This document shows, piece after piece, positions 23,763 through 32,432 of a stretch of 64,000 bases of DNA; within the stretch, counting starts at the first letter, position 1; each line of letters begins with the position of its first letter. The DNA is from Parabacteroides sp. TM07-1AC (GTDB lineage Bacteria > Bacteroidota > Bacteroidia > Bacteroidales > Tannerellaceae): assembly GCF_003480915.1 (NCBI RefSeq), contig NZ_QUKD01000012.1, forward strand, positions 62,227 through 126,226, read 5' to 3'. The position numbers and the translations under genes are program-made. The notes under the pieces were generated by a model that ran no database searches, was not told the DNA's origin, and saw nothing but the letters and a program-made list of their open reading frames with translations.

Positions 23763-25007
23763 TTAATTGATTTTGAGTTTGTTCTTATCCTTGTAGCTGC
23801 TCATGTCGGAGACGATGACTTCGTCGCCGGGCTGCAGGCCGCTGACCACTTCCACGTATTCGTAATTGCTGTCACCGAGCTGGACTTTGCGCTTCAGCAG
23901 TTGGTCGCCGTTGATGACAAACAGTTCGTATTCACCTTTACCTACATAATAGGAAGCGTTGGCAATGCGCATGACGTCGTCTTTTACGGCGTTCATGACG
24001 TAGACGTCCGTCTTCAGGCCGGAGCGGAGACGGCGGTGGTTGTCTTCCTCCAACTGCACGGTAAAGGAGATCACGCCGTTCTTTGAAAGCGGGGTGACGT
24101 CGCTGACGGTACCTTCCAGCTTGTCACTGCCGATCTTAACGACCGCCTTACTGCCTGCGGCGATACGGTCGCCATACGTGTCGGCTATCTCTCCTTCGAT
24201 CTTGAAGTGGGACAGGTCGGAGACGATGGCGACTTTCGTTCCCTGTGGCACCTGAGCACCGATCTCGTTGTTCACATACGTCAGGATAGCCTTACGCGGC
24301 GAACGGATCTGGGCATCGTCGAGCGTACGCTTGGTCTCGGCCAGGCCTTTGCGGAAGATGTTGAGTTCGAGTTCTTTTACCTTCAGATCAGCCTCGGAAA
24401 GAGCTTGTTCGTTGATGTATTTCTGTTCGTCTTCCTTCAGTTTGAGCTGGCTGACGTTGAAGTCGAGTTCTACCTGGCGCACTTTGTCGGTCGTTCCGGC
24501 ACCGAGGCTGTCGAGATAGCGCTCGTTACGGAGTTCCACGGCTTTCCGGTCGAGTTCCATGCGGGACACTTTCAGTTTCATTTCCATTTCAGACAGCTTG
24601 CTTTGGTTGGTGACTTTCAGCTTTTCCAGTTCCAGGCGTTTCATCTGTTCTTCGTCCAGCAGTTTGTTGTATTCGGTTTCTGCGCTTTGCAGGTCCAGTT
24701 TCAGAATGGGGGTACCGACATCCACGGAATCACCGCCTTTTTTATAGATCTCGACGATGCGGGAATTGATCGGTGAGTTGATTATTTCTTCAAAGGCGGG
24801 AATCACTTTCCCGGATGCGCTGACCGATACTTCGATCACCCCTTTATCCACTTTCGAAATAGTAATGTCTTTACGATTCAGGCTGGTTTGCAGAAAAGAG
24901 ATGACAACGGCAACGACGAGAACGATGCTCCCTACCCCTGCCCCGATCTTGATGATCTGTTTGCGTTGTTCTTTTCTCCGAACCTCTTTCGATATCTCTC
25001 TGTCCAT
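23763..25007 (-). CDS. HlyD/MacA-type membrane fusion protein
   Basis: A 414-residue periplasmic adaptor. Starting at MDREISKEVRRKEQ it has a membrane anchor (about 20-42), a lipoyl-like half (VSVSASGKVIPAFEEIINSP), a long coiled-coil hairpin (about 95-220), the second lipoyl half and a beta-barrel with YVEVVSGLQPGDEVIVSD. It links the permeases to an outer-membrane exit; no TolC-type gene is visible here. An upstream in-frame start would overlap the sigma-54 promoter, so the ATG at 25007 is preferred. Confidence 0.92.
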   Translation of the reverse strand: MDREISKEVRRKEQRKQIIKIGAGVGSIVLVVAVVISFLQTSLNRKDITISKVDKGVIEVSVSASGKVIPAFEEIINSPINSRIVEIYKKGGDSVDVGTPILKLDLQSAETEYNKLLDEEQMKRLELEKLKVTNQSKLSEMEMKLKVSRMELDRKAVELRNERYLDSLGAGTTDKVRQVELDFNVSQLKLKEDEQKYINEQALSEADLKVKELELNIFRKGLAETKRTLDDAQIRSPRKAILTYVNNEIGAQVPQGTKVAIVSDLSHFKIEGEIADTYGDRIAAGSKAVVKIGSDKLEGTVSDVTPLSKNGVISFTVQLEEDNHRRLRSGLKTDVYVMNAVKDDVMRIANASYYVGKGEYELFVINGDQLLKRKVQLGDSNYEYVEVVSGLQPGDEVIVSDMSSYKDKNKLKIN

Positions 25008-25042
25008 ATTTAGTATTGTTTTTATTTTCTGTCCTCCTAGGG

Positions 25043-25057
25043 GCAAACTCCGTGCCA
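25043..25057 (-). promoter_or_regulatory. Sigma-54 promoter of the ABC operon
   Basis: The minus strand reads TGGCACGGAGTTTGC, a full match to TGGCACG-N4-TTGC. It lies 36 bases upstream of the membrane fusion ATG. Together with the matching internal promoter at 20221 it puts the operon under RpoN control. Confidence 0.83.
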
Positions 25058-25101
25058 AAAAGCTAAACAGCTGATTATGTGCAAAAAGGAAGGATGAACG
25101 G

Positions 25102-25121
25102 GTGTTCAATATCGGACAGTG
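25102..25121. promoter_or_regulatory. Palindromic activator site upstream of the operon promoter
   Basis: GTGTTCAATATCGGACAGTG differs from the site at 20280 at only 2 of 20 positions, and its dyad starts at the same distance (46 bases) from the -24 element. Another TGTTCGG follows at 25122. This is probably the binding site of the same NtrC-type activator. Confidence 0.72.
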
Positions 25122-25214
25122 TGTTCGGTTTTACGGAAAACATTCCTTATGTCTGGCTTGTTCTTTATCGACAAATAGAAATATGCACTTATTAATCGCT
25201 AAAACAATAAGAAT

Positions 25215-26054
25215 ATGAACATCAGGTCAATCTTTCTATCCCTTTTCGCCGTTTTGGGATTATTTCTCGCCAGTTGCGACAATAACGACGACGATCACAA
25301 AAATGCAATCGAACCGACCGAACCGGTCATGCAGGCTTTCAACAAGAAATATCCGAATGCCTCCAACCCGATCTTTACGATAGAGGGTAATTACTACGTA
25401 GCGGAATTCACGAACAACAGTGTCTCTACCGAAGCGTGGCTGACCGAACAGGGCAAGTGGATGATGGACAAAGCGGATACGCCTTTCAACCAGCTTCCGG
25501 AAGCGGTGACCGCCGCACTCAATAACGGACTTTATGCCGGTTGGAAAGTGGATGATTCCTATACGATCAACCGGGATAGTATGGCGGTCGTTTATAAGAT
25601 CAATGCCGAAAAAGGGAACAGCGATATGGATCTGTATTACTCCCCGTACGGCAATCTTATCAAGGCTGTAAATGATGAAGGGAATGAGGATGCCCCGATC
25701 GTGATACCGGCAGAGGTACATACGTTGATGGCATTCACCTTTGCTACCTGCGACTTGCTGGATATACAGAGTAATGCCGACGGGTATATCCTGAATATGC
25801 TGGATGGAAAGGTGTACAAGATTGCTCAGTTGAATAAGAATTATTTATGGCAAAGTACTTCCTACCAGATCGCGGAGCAGGATGTACCTGAGATCATCAT
25901 GGATAGTTTCCAATCTACGGGCTACGCCGGAGACACGATTGAATCGATCCTGGTAAAGATCGATGCAAACGGCACATTCTATACCTTTACCGTCGATCAC
26001 AACGGGCAGAGCACGGAGGTTACGTTCGATGCGATCGGAAATATCGTACAATAA
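25215..26054 (+). CDS. PepSY-like (DUF2874) lipoprotein
   Basis: A 279-residue secreted lipoprotein: signal peptide with lipobox LFLASC (Cys at about residue 21), then a short acidic spacer (DNNDDDHK). Two or three PepSY-like repeats follow, recognisable by AFNKKYPNASNPIFTIEGNYYVAEF, AWLTEQGKWMMDKAD and the closing VTFDAIGNIVQ. It is transcribed away from the sigma-54 ABC operon and shares its regulatory region. Such proteins are envelope-located and of unknown role; a link to the exporter is inferred from position only. Confidence 0.82.
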   Translation: MNIRSIFLSLFAVLGLFLASCDNNDDDHKNAIEPTEPVMQAFNKKYPNASNPIFTIEGNYYVAEFTNNSVSTEAWLTEQGKWMMDKADTPFNQLPEAVTAALNNGLYAGWKVDDSYTINRDSMAVVYKINAEKGNSDMDLYYSPYGNLIKAVNDEGNEDAPIVIPAEVHTLMAFTFATCDLLDIQSNADGYILNMLDGKVYKIAQLNKNYLWQSTSYQIAEQDVPEIIMDSFQSTGYAGDTIESILVKIDANGTFYTFTVDHNGQSTEVTFDAIGNIVQ

Positions 26055-26067
26055 GTAATTTTAAACC

Positions 26068-26519
26068 TACTTTTCCCTTGATGGAAAAGTAGTCAAAAGA
26101 TCAAGGCTGAACCGGCTTCACTGCTACGGTGAAAGACTACGCGGACGTTCATCCGTTTAGGCCTTTCATAGGAAGCAGAGCTTCCTCTTAGGATTGCCGA
26201 CACCGCTTGCTTTTTGCACGATTCCGGGTCAAGCCCGGAATGACAAGCTTGGGACTTCGGGATTGATAACAAACCTGTCATCCCGGGATGACAGCCTAAA
26301 GAACTGTCAGTATCGGCAATCACAGGAGAACGCTTTACGTTCTATGAAAGGCCTCAGCTGGCGAGCGTAAAGCGTAGCAGCCGGAGAGAGCGTCCGGAGC
26401 ATCCGCTGTAGGGGTCGTTCGCGAACGACCCTTACCTATCGACAGCGAACGCAGGATACGGAGTAGCGAGGCAGGTGCAGCCTTGAACTTTTGGTTACTT
26501 TTCTTTCAAGAGAAAAGTA
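26068..26519. mobile_element. 452-bp non-coding MITE-like element
   Basis: The ends are 42-bp inverted repeats (26068-26109 and 26478-26519; 36 of 42 matching). Each contains its own small hairpin, TACTTTTC with GAAAAGTA. Inside are further nested dyads: AGGCCTTTCATAG (about 26159) with CTATGAAAGGCCT (about 26340), GATTGCCGA with TCGGCAATC, the palindrome ATTCCGGG...CCCGGAAT (26221-26240), TGTCATCCCGGGATGACA near 26277, and a REP copy at 26412. No credible gene is present. It explains the whole gap between the PepSY gene and the GH2 gene. Confidence 0.75.
26412..26431. repeat. REP-like palindrome, copy 3 (inside the MITE-like element)
   Basis: GGGTCGTTCGCGAACGACCC, flanked by TGTAG and TTAC. 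It has the same centre (GTTCGCGAAC) as copies 1, 2 and 4, with paired changes in both arms that keep the dyad perfect. Confidence 0.85.
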
Positions 26520-26553
26520 ACATACAAATAGAACAATATCCGAATCTATCCAT

Positions 26554-26596
26554 AAAAAAATCCCCTTCGCAGAATAATGTGCGAAAGGGATTTTCT
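26554..26596 (-). terminator. Terminator of the GH2 gene
   Basis: Minus strand: AAAATCCC...TTCGCA pairs with TGCGAA...GGGATTTT and runs into TTTTTTT, about 20 bases after the GH2 stop codon. Confidence 0.82.
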
Positions 26597-26614
26597 CTAT
26601 ACCTTGAAATAATC

Positions 26615-29128
26615 TTATCTACTTATCAACTCAATCCGTGCGCTCTTGACTCCCGGTGAAGAAGCTTCGAAGTAGATCGTACCCGGAGTCTCTTCCGTTT
26701 GTACGATGGCAGTCAGCTGTCCGCTGAACAGCTTCATCTGCGGAGCCTGGAAAGATTCGAGGCTTGCCGAATTACCGTTGGCAGCCGCTTTATATGTACC
26801 GGCTCCACGAACGTTGAACTTGATCTGGTTGGTGGCATCCGGACAAAGGTTACCGTTTTTATCCACTACCCGTACATTAATGAAAGACAGATCTTTGCCA
26901 TCGGCAGTCAGATTGTTACGATCGGCAGAAAGCTCGATATGATGAGGTTTGCCGGCTGTATGTACTTCCTCTTCAGCAACTGCGTTTCCATCCTTATCGT
27001 AAGCAACCACTTTCAGCGTACCCGGCTCATATTTGGTATCCATCCACATCAGACGATAGCGTTTCTGACGTTCGAAACTCTTCTGAGCCGCTTCGGTATA
27101 GCTGCTGTCGATGCCGATGCTCAGATCTTTCGTACGTTTACCCTGGCTCTTTCCGTTGATGAACAGCTCGGCAGAAGGATAGTTGGTGTAAACGAACACT
27201 GGAGTTACTTCACCTTCGCGTCCCGGCCATGTCCAGTGAGGCAGGATATGTAACGTCTTTTCAGCCTTGTTCCAATGACTGCGATACAGATAGTAACGGT
27301 CCTTTGGAATACCGGCCAGATCAATGATACCGAACAGGGAGCTATGGCTCGGCCAGTTGGTATAATACGGAGTCGGTTCACCCAGATAGTCGAAACCGGT
27401 CCATACGAACTCGCCGATACAATAAGGCAGGTCTTCATGCTGGATGAAATCGTCTTCCGGCAGGTTTGACCAGCCGCAATGCTCTACGTCGTAAGAAGAA
27501 CTCTGATGATCGTCGTAGACAGCCATCGCCTTACGTTCAACCGGGAATTTATAGACACCGCGTGAACTTACCGTTGAAGCCGTCTCACTTCCCAAAATAA
27601 TTTCCTGCGGTAGTTTCTTGTAATTGACCTGATATCTGAACGGACGGTAGTTGAAACCGGCTACGTCCATTACGGCTGCAAAGTTATTGTTTACGACAGC
27701 ATCCGGTGCATCCATACCCTGGGTTACCGGGCGAGTCGGGTCTTCCCGGTGGCAGATATCCTGCAGGAAGCGGGCAATCTTGGCATCTCCCTCGTTCCAC
27801 TGGTTCGGCACTTCATTACCGATACACCACATCACCACACTCGGGTTATTACGGAAATGGTGAACCAGGTTTACCATGTCTTTTTCCGCCCATTCATCGA
27901 AGAAGAGATTGTAGCCGTTCTTGCATTTAGCGACATTCCATTCGTCGAAGCTTTCAGCCATCAGCATCATACCCATCTCATCACAAGCCTTCACCAGTTC
28001 AGGAGCAGGCATGTTGTGGGAAGTACGGACCGCATTACACCCCATCTCTTTTAGGATACGGATCTGGCGACGGATAGCGGCATCATTCACGGCTGCTCCC
28101 AACGGCCCCAGGTCATGGTGGTTACATACGCCTTTGAACACGGTCTTTTCACCGTTCAGGAAAAAGCCTTTACCCGGAATGATCTCGATGGAACGGATAC
28201 CGAACGGGGTTGTGTATTCGTCTTTCAACTCGGTTCCGTTCCGGTACAAACGGCTTTCTGCCACATACAGGGCCGGCATATCCGGTGACCAAAGTGTCGG
28301 AGTATGAACAATAAACTCCTGGTCGACCGAACCGTTATTATATTTAATGTCGGTCAATGGAAGCATTGTCTCTACCAGCATCTGTCCGTTCGGATTACGA
28401 AGGCTTGTTTTTACTGCATATTGTTTCGGGTCAGCTCCTGCCGGCAGATTCACCTTCGTGTTTACATTCACTTTGGCAAATTCTTTCTTTACGATAGGAG
28501 TTGTCACATACGTTCCCCAAACAGGGATATGTGCATCTTCCGTAACAATCACATGTACGTTCCGATACAGACCGGCTCCGGGATACCAGCGGGATGATTC
28601 CGGCAGGTTTTCCAGGCGGACAGCCAATGTATTCTTCTGTTCCGGTTTCAGATACTTCGTAATATCGAAATGGAACGAGTTGTATCCATAAGGCCAATAC
28701 CCTACTTCTTCTCCGTTAATATACACTTTCGCATGGCTCATCGCTCCATCGAACAGGATGGATGCTTTTTTACCTTCAGCGAACTGGGGGACTTCAAACT
28801 CGATACGGTACCAACCCACACCAACAAAAGGCAGACCACCTGTACGTCCAGCGTGTTCCATTGCCTCTTTCTGACCATCCTGTGAAATGGCTACTTCCTG
28901 CTTGTCGTTCTGGGAACTGAACGGACCGTATATCGCCCAATCGTGAGGGACTGTCACCGATTGCCATTTACTGTCGTCGAAAGCGGGTTTGATAAAGTCG
29001 GGGTTATCCTCACGAGTGAACTTCCAGTTTTTCTCTAGAAGGAACTCATTGCGTACTTGTGCTGAAAGGTTGGTCAGCAGTCCGAATAACGCGACTAAAA
29101 TAACTAAATTGAATCTTTTCATGCGCAT
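26615..29128 (-). CDS. Glycoside hydrolase family 2, beta-galactosidase-like, secreted
   Basis: 837 residues: signal peptide (ends near LSAQ), N-terminal sugar-binding jelly-roll (SWPHDW-like TVPHDWAIYGPF; WYRIEFEVP), immunoglobulin-like GH2 domain, TIM barrel (FKGVCNHHDLGPLGAAV, AVRTSHNMPAPELV), then DUF4982 and a C-terminal Ig-like domain. The acid/base Glu lies in WCIGNEVPNQ (about 439) and the nucleophile Glu in LGSETAST (about 515). It cleaves terminal beta-galactosides, probably in the periplasm. A second ATG two codons in (29122) is equally possible. It is a single-gene unit. Confidence 0.92.
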   Translation of the reverse strand: MRMKRFNLVILVALFGLLTNLSAQVRNEFLLEKNWKFTREDNPDFIKPAFDDSKWQSVTVPHDWAIYGPFSSQNDKQEVAISQDGQKEAMEHAGRTGGLPFVGVGWYRIEFEVPQFAEGKKASILFDGAMSHAKVYINGEEVGYWPYGYNSFHFDITKYLKPEQKNTLAVRLENLPESSRWYPGAGLYRNVHVIVTEDAHIPVWGTYVTTPIVKKEFAKVNVNTKVNLPAGADPKQYAVKTSLRNPNGQMLVETMLPLTDIKYNNGSVDQEFIVHTPTLWSPDMPALYVAESRLYRNGTELKDEYTTPFGIRSIEIIPGKGFFLNGEKTVFKGVCNHHDLGPLGAAVNDAAIRRQIRILKEMGCNAVRTSHNMPAPELVKACDEMGMMLMAESFDEWNVAKCKNGYNLFFDEWAEKDMVNLVHHFRNNPSVVMWCIGNEVPNQWNEGDAKIARFLQDICHREDPTRPVTQGMDAPDAVVNNNFAAVMDVAGFNYRPFRYQVNYKKLPQEIILGSETASTVSSRGVYKFPVERKAMAVYDDHQSSSYDVEHCGWSNLPEDDFIQHEDLPYCIGEFVWTGFDYLGEPTPYYTNWPSHSSLFGIIDLAGIPKDRYYLYRSHWNKAEKTLHILPHWTWPGREGEVTPVFVYTNYPSAELFINGKSQGKRTKDLSIGIDSSYTEAAQKSFERQKRYRLMWMDTKYEPGTLKVVAYDKDGNAVAEEEVHTAGKPHHIELSADRNNLTADGKDLSFINVRVVDKNGNLCPDATNQIKFNVRGAGTYKAAANGNSASLESFQAPQMKLFSGQLTAIVQTEETPGTIYFEASSPGVKSARIELISR

Positions 29129-29156
29129 TTTAATGTTTTTGTAGTTCTTAGCGCAG

Positions 29157-29187
29157 CAAAAATAGCTAAATTTGCAGCTTTCACAAA
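29157..29187 (-). promoter_or_regulatory. GH2 promoter (-33/-7)
   Basis: Minus strand TTTG (29187-29184), 19 bases, then TATTTTTG (29164-29157): a good TTTG / TAnnTTTG pair. On the plus strand TAAATTTG at 29167-29174 could be the -7 box of the divergent Dcu gene, so the two promoters overlap. Confidence 0.68.
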
Positions 29188-29215
29188 CTAAATCTACAAT
29201 AACAAGTTACTGAAT

Positions 29216-30520
29216 ATGTTAATTCAACTAGCATTCGTATTAATTGCAATTATAATCGGAGCTCGCCTTGGTGGTATCGGGCTTGGTGTTTTAGGTGGGC
29301 TCGGGCTTGCCGTACTGACTTTTGTCTTCGGGCTCGAACCAACTTCTCCTCCTATCGACGTGATGTTGATGATCGTAGCCGTCATCGCTGCAGCCAGTTG
29401 CATGCAGGCAGCCGGTGGCCTGGACCTGATGGTGAAATGGGCAGAAAAACTTCTTCGTAAGAATCCTTCCAAAATTACAATATTAAGCCCGCTGGTTACC
29501 TATGTTTTCACATTCATTGCCGGGACAGGGCATGTGGCTTACTCGGTTTTACCCGTTATCGCAGAAGTGGCGACCGAAACGAAAATACGTCCGGAACGCC
29601 CGCTAGGTATTGCCGTGATCGCTTCACAGCAAGCTATTACAGCCAGTCCGATCTCTGCTGCTACCGTGGCTCTGTTAAGTATGCTGGTGGGACAAGGGTT
29701 CAATGTGACTTTATTCGATATTCTGATGATCTCCGTACCCTGTACGCTGGCAGGCGTGCTGGCTGGTGCTTTCTATTCCCTGCGTGTCGGTAAAGAGCTG
29801 GAAGACGATCCTGAATTTAAAAGACGTATTGCAGAAGGTGAATTCACAACCCAAAAGTATGAGTTGAAAGATGTAAAGAATCAGAAAGCGGCCGGCTGGT
29901 CGGTTATCATATTTATCCTGGCGACTATCGGCATCATCCTGTTCGGTTCCATCGAAAGTATCCGTCCGACATTCAACGGCCAGTCTCTGTCGATGGCTTA
30001 CATTATCGAGATATTGATGTTGTCGGCTGCCGCCATTATCCTGCTGGCAACCCGGACAGACGGGATCAAAGCTGTTCAGGGTTCGGTCTTTTCTGCCGGT
30101 ATGCAGGCTGTTGTCGCCATCTTCGGTATTGCCTGGATGGGCGATACGTTTATCGGAGGGAATATGGCGGAGCTGAAAGGCTCGATTGAACAAATCGTTA
30201 CCGAAATGCCTTGGTTATTCGGGATCGCCCTGTTTCTGATGTCTATCCTGCTATTCAGCCAGGCGGCAACCGTACGTGCTTTATTGCCGCTGGGAATCGC
30301 TTTGGGAATATCTCCTTATATGTTGATCGCCCTTTTCCCTGCCGTGAACGGTTACTTTTTCATACCGAACTACCCGACAGTCGTAGCTGCGATCAATTTT
30401 GACCGTACAGGAACCACCCATATCGGGAAATATATCCTGAATCACTCTTTTATGATCCCCGGATTGATCGCGACAGGAGTTTCCGTAATGCTAGGTTTAC
30501 TCCTTATACAGCTATTTTAA
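29216..30520 (+). CDS. Anaerobic C4-dicarboxylate transporter, Dcu family
   Basis: 434 residues with about ten to twelve membrane segments. The family segments are recognisable in ARLGGIGLGVLGGLGLAVL, FIAGTGHVAYSVLPVIAEVA, SQQAITASPISAATVALLS and YFFIPNYPTVVAAINFDRTGTTHIGKY. DcuA/DcuB proteins exchange fumarate, malate, aspartate and succinate in fumarate respiration, which fits an anaerobic gut organism. The DcuA versus DcuB choice cannot be made by eye. Divergent from the GH2 gene. Confidence 0.92.
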   Translation: MLIQLAFVLIAIIIGARLGGIGLGVLGGLGLAVLTFVFGLEPTSPPIDVMLMIVAVIAAASCMQAAGGLDLMVKWAEKLLRKNPSKITILSPLVTYVFTFIAGTGHVAYSVLPVIAEVATETKIRPERPLGIAVIASQQAITASPISAATVALLSMLVGQGFNVTLFDILMISVPCTLAGVLAGAFYSLRVGKELEDDPEFKRRIAEGEFTTQKYELKDVKNQKAAGWSVIIFILATIGIILFGSIESIRPTFNGQSLSMAYIIEILMLSAAAIILLATRTDGIKAVQGSVFSAGMQAVVAIFGIAWMGDTFIGGNMAELKGSIEQIVTEMPWLFGIALFLMSILLFSQAATVRALLPLGIALGISPYMLIALFPAVNGYFFIPNYPTVVAAINFDRTGTTHIGKYILNHSFMIPGLIATGVSVMLGLLLIQLF

Positions 30521-30634
30521 TATACAGAGGCAGTAAAGCAATCCGGTAAAATTGACAAATATATTAGACATTTTGCTATCTCATCGCTTCTGAATCTTGT
30601 ATAATTTTGCACTGTAAATAAAAACAATGAGCAT

Positions 30635-30994
30635 ATGAAACCAGTAGAATTGACAAAAGCAGATTTCATTCAGAAAGTTGGTAATTTTGAAGCAGATCCG
30701 AAAGATTGGAAATATATAGGAGACAAACCTTGTATCGTGGACTTCCAGGCACCGTGGTGCGGTTACTGCAAACGCCTGGATCCAATATTGGATGAGTTCG
30801 CAGAAACATACGATGGAAAACTGACTATCTATAAAGTGAATGTAGATAATGAGGAAGCTCTGGAGACGGCATTCAATATCCGTACCATCCCGACACTTCT
30901 TATCTGCAAACCGGACGGGACAAAAGAATTCATGCTCGGTACAATGCCCAAGCATGAGTTAAAAAAGATCATTGAAGAAAATATCCTGAAATAA
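30635..30994 (+). CDS. Thioredoxin-family protein with CGYC site
   Basis: 119 residues without a signal peptide. The thioredoxin fold shows VDFQAPWCGYCKRLDP with the redox cysteines at 42 and 45, and the cis-Pro loop in IRTIPTLLICKPDG. The CGYC dipeptide, instead of CGPC, should raise the redox potential relative to classical thioredoxin. The 20-residue N-terminal extension is typical of Bacteroides thioredoxins. Single gene; a TAATTTTG -7-like box lies at 30602-30609. Confidence 0.92.
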   Translation: MKPVELTKADFIQKVGNFEADPKDWKYIGDKPCIVDFQAPWCGYCKRLDPILDEFAETYDGKLTIYKVNVDNEEALETAFNIRTIPTLLICKPDGTKEFMLGTMPKHELKKIIEENILK

Positions 30995-31009
30995 GATTCA
31001 CACAGTCTG

Positions 31010-31660
31010 TTATTTACGGACTGTGATATGAAAACAGCCTTGCTTGCGTTCGTGCTTGATATAACAGCGTTCAGCCTTTCGCTGATCGCGGAGCACAGAC
31101 GCAAGTACCATTTTCAGACGGTCGCTATCGATATTCAATGTATCCTTTTCGTCTATTTTGGTGTAACGAACCCAAGATATATCAAAAGTAGTACCATAGC
31201 GGTGGGCTGAATTCATGGAAGCGTTATAGTTACGTTTTCCTAATTTCTTCACGTCATCGACCGTACGGGTAACGCTTGTCACCTTTACTTTATAGATGGA
31301 AGCATTCAGGTTATAAAGGGAATCCTGAAAATTACGTCCGATATCTTCCAGTAATGTAGCAGCTTCGGGGATGAGATAAGGGATGGAATGTTTCAATTCT
31401 TCCACTTCATAATAATCACAGGTCTTGATCTCTTTCATTTTTTTAGAGGCATGTTCGGCATCATCCCGGTTACTGATAGGTTCTATCCCTATTTTCTGCG
31501 CTACCGCCAACTGAACATCATTCAAGTCATTAAAGTCCCGGTTATAGCTACCATTATACCAAATAGTTTTCAACTCACCCCGCTTTTCCTTGCAAGAAGA
31601 AAAAGCACAAACAGCCAGCAATACGGCCACCAAACTTATTGTATTTATAAATAATTTCAT
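31010..31660 (-). CDS. DUF5715 lipoprotein, M15 peptidase-like
   Basis: 216 residues with a lipoprotein signal (lipobox near FSSC, Cys about 23). The central motif NSAHRYGTTFDISW has the spacing of the zinc-binding SxHxxGxAxD motif of M15/VanY D,D-carboxypeptidases. GCFHITVRK at the C-terminus supplies another His. It may trim or bind peptidoglycan in the periplasm. The DUF number is from recall; peptidase activity is inference. It converges on the thioredoxin gene. Confidence 0.78.
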   Translation of the reverse strand: MKLFINTISLVAVLLAVCAFSSCKEKRGELKTIWYNGSYNRDFNDLNDVQLAVAQKIGIEPISNRDDAEHASKKMKEIKTCDYYEVEELKHSIPYLIPEAATLLEDIGRNFQDSLYNLNASIYKVKVTSVTRTVDDVKKLGKRNYNASMNSAHRYGTTFDISWVRYTKIDEKDTLNIDSDRLKMVLASVLRDQRKAERCYIKHERKQGCFHITVRK

Positions 31661-31760
31661 CCTTTTTGATTTTGGGAAACAAAAATAAGAAAAATAACAG
31701 ACTTAACAGGATAAGAGAAAAAAGATTTCGTACTTTTGTAAACAGCATAAATAAAAGAAT

Positions 31761-32015
31761 ATGGATATGAGTACTTTAGAACTAAGACTTTCACTGATTG
31801 AACAATTGACTCAAATCGATGATGAGCAGTTGTTGCACAAGATCAAAAATCTTATCAGCCAGCACACAGGCAAGAAAGCCGAACGCCTGCCGGCACAAAT
31901 GACGGTAGATGAGCTGAAAGAGGTGTTGAAGAAATCTATAGAAGAATCCAAACAAGGATTAGGCATGACTTCCGATGAATTACGAAAAAGACATCCTCTA
32001 TGCCAACAAGATTAA
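31761..32015 (+). CDS. Putative antitoxin of a type II toxin-antitoxin pair
   Basis: 84 residues, helical and charged, with no recognised DNA-binding motif: LELRLSLIEQLTQIDDEQLLHKIKNLI. The C-terminal region (VDELKEVLKKSIEESKQGLGMTSDELRKRHP) is likely the toxin-wrapping part. It overlaps the ParE-like gene by 16 bases, the classic arrangement of antitoxin first. The call rests on size and position. Confidence 0.75.
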   Translation: MDMSTLELRLSLIEQLTQIDDEQLLHKIKNLISQHTGKKAERLPAQMTVDELKEVLKKSIEESKQGLGMTSDELRKRHPLCQQD

Positions 32016-32314
32016 AGTGGTTACCACAAGCTATTACCTTACTTGAAAATATTTACGGTTATTACAGTAAGAGGAGTGAACGCTCTGCCGTTCGCTTATA
32101 TAACAGAATCATTGATTCTGCTGAACCGTTAAAGACATTCCCTCACGCAGGACCTCTCGAACCTTTATTAAAGGATTTTCCACAGAATTTTCATTCGTTT
32201 GTTGTCGAAAAACATTATAAGCTGATCTATACAATCAGCCCCGACCTCATCGAAATACATGCCATATGGGATTGCAGGCAAGACGACTGGAAACTTAAAG
32301 AAATGTTCCGATAG
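32000..32314 (+). CDS. RelE/ParE-family toxin
   Basis: 104 residues with the RelE/ParE fold pattern: LKWLPQAITLLENIYGYYSKRSERSAVRLYNRI, then LKTFPHAGPLEP and the beta-strand region FHSFVVEKHYKLIYTISPDLIEIHAIWDCRQD. ParE members poison gyrase, RelE members cut ribosomal mRNA. The FPHAG loop and DCRQD ending favour ParE, but the target is not determinable from sequence. Confidence 0.88.
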   Translation: MPTRLKWLPQAITLLENIYGYYSKRSERSAVRLYNRIIDSAEPLKTFPHAGPLEPLLKDFPQNFHSFVVEKHYKLIYTISPDLIEIHAIWDCRQDDWKLKEMFR

Positions 32315-32432
32315 TTATTCTCAAAAAAAAGCCCGAATCTATTTAGGAGACAAAGAATATTACTAATTTTGCGTACCTAAATAATAGATGGGATAAAAAC
32401 ATAAAAATTATAAGGAAAAAGGAAAAGAACGG

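Noticed and set aside
26093..26323. 76-codon minus-strand frame with HSGLDPES
   Set aside because: It is the shadow of the nested palindromes of the MITE-like element; no start signal and no protein-like composition.
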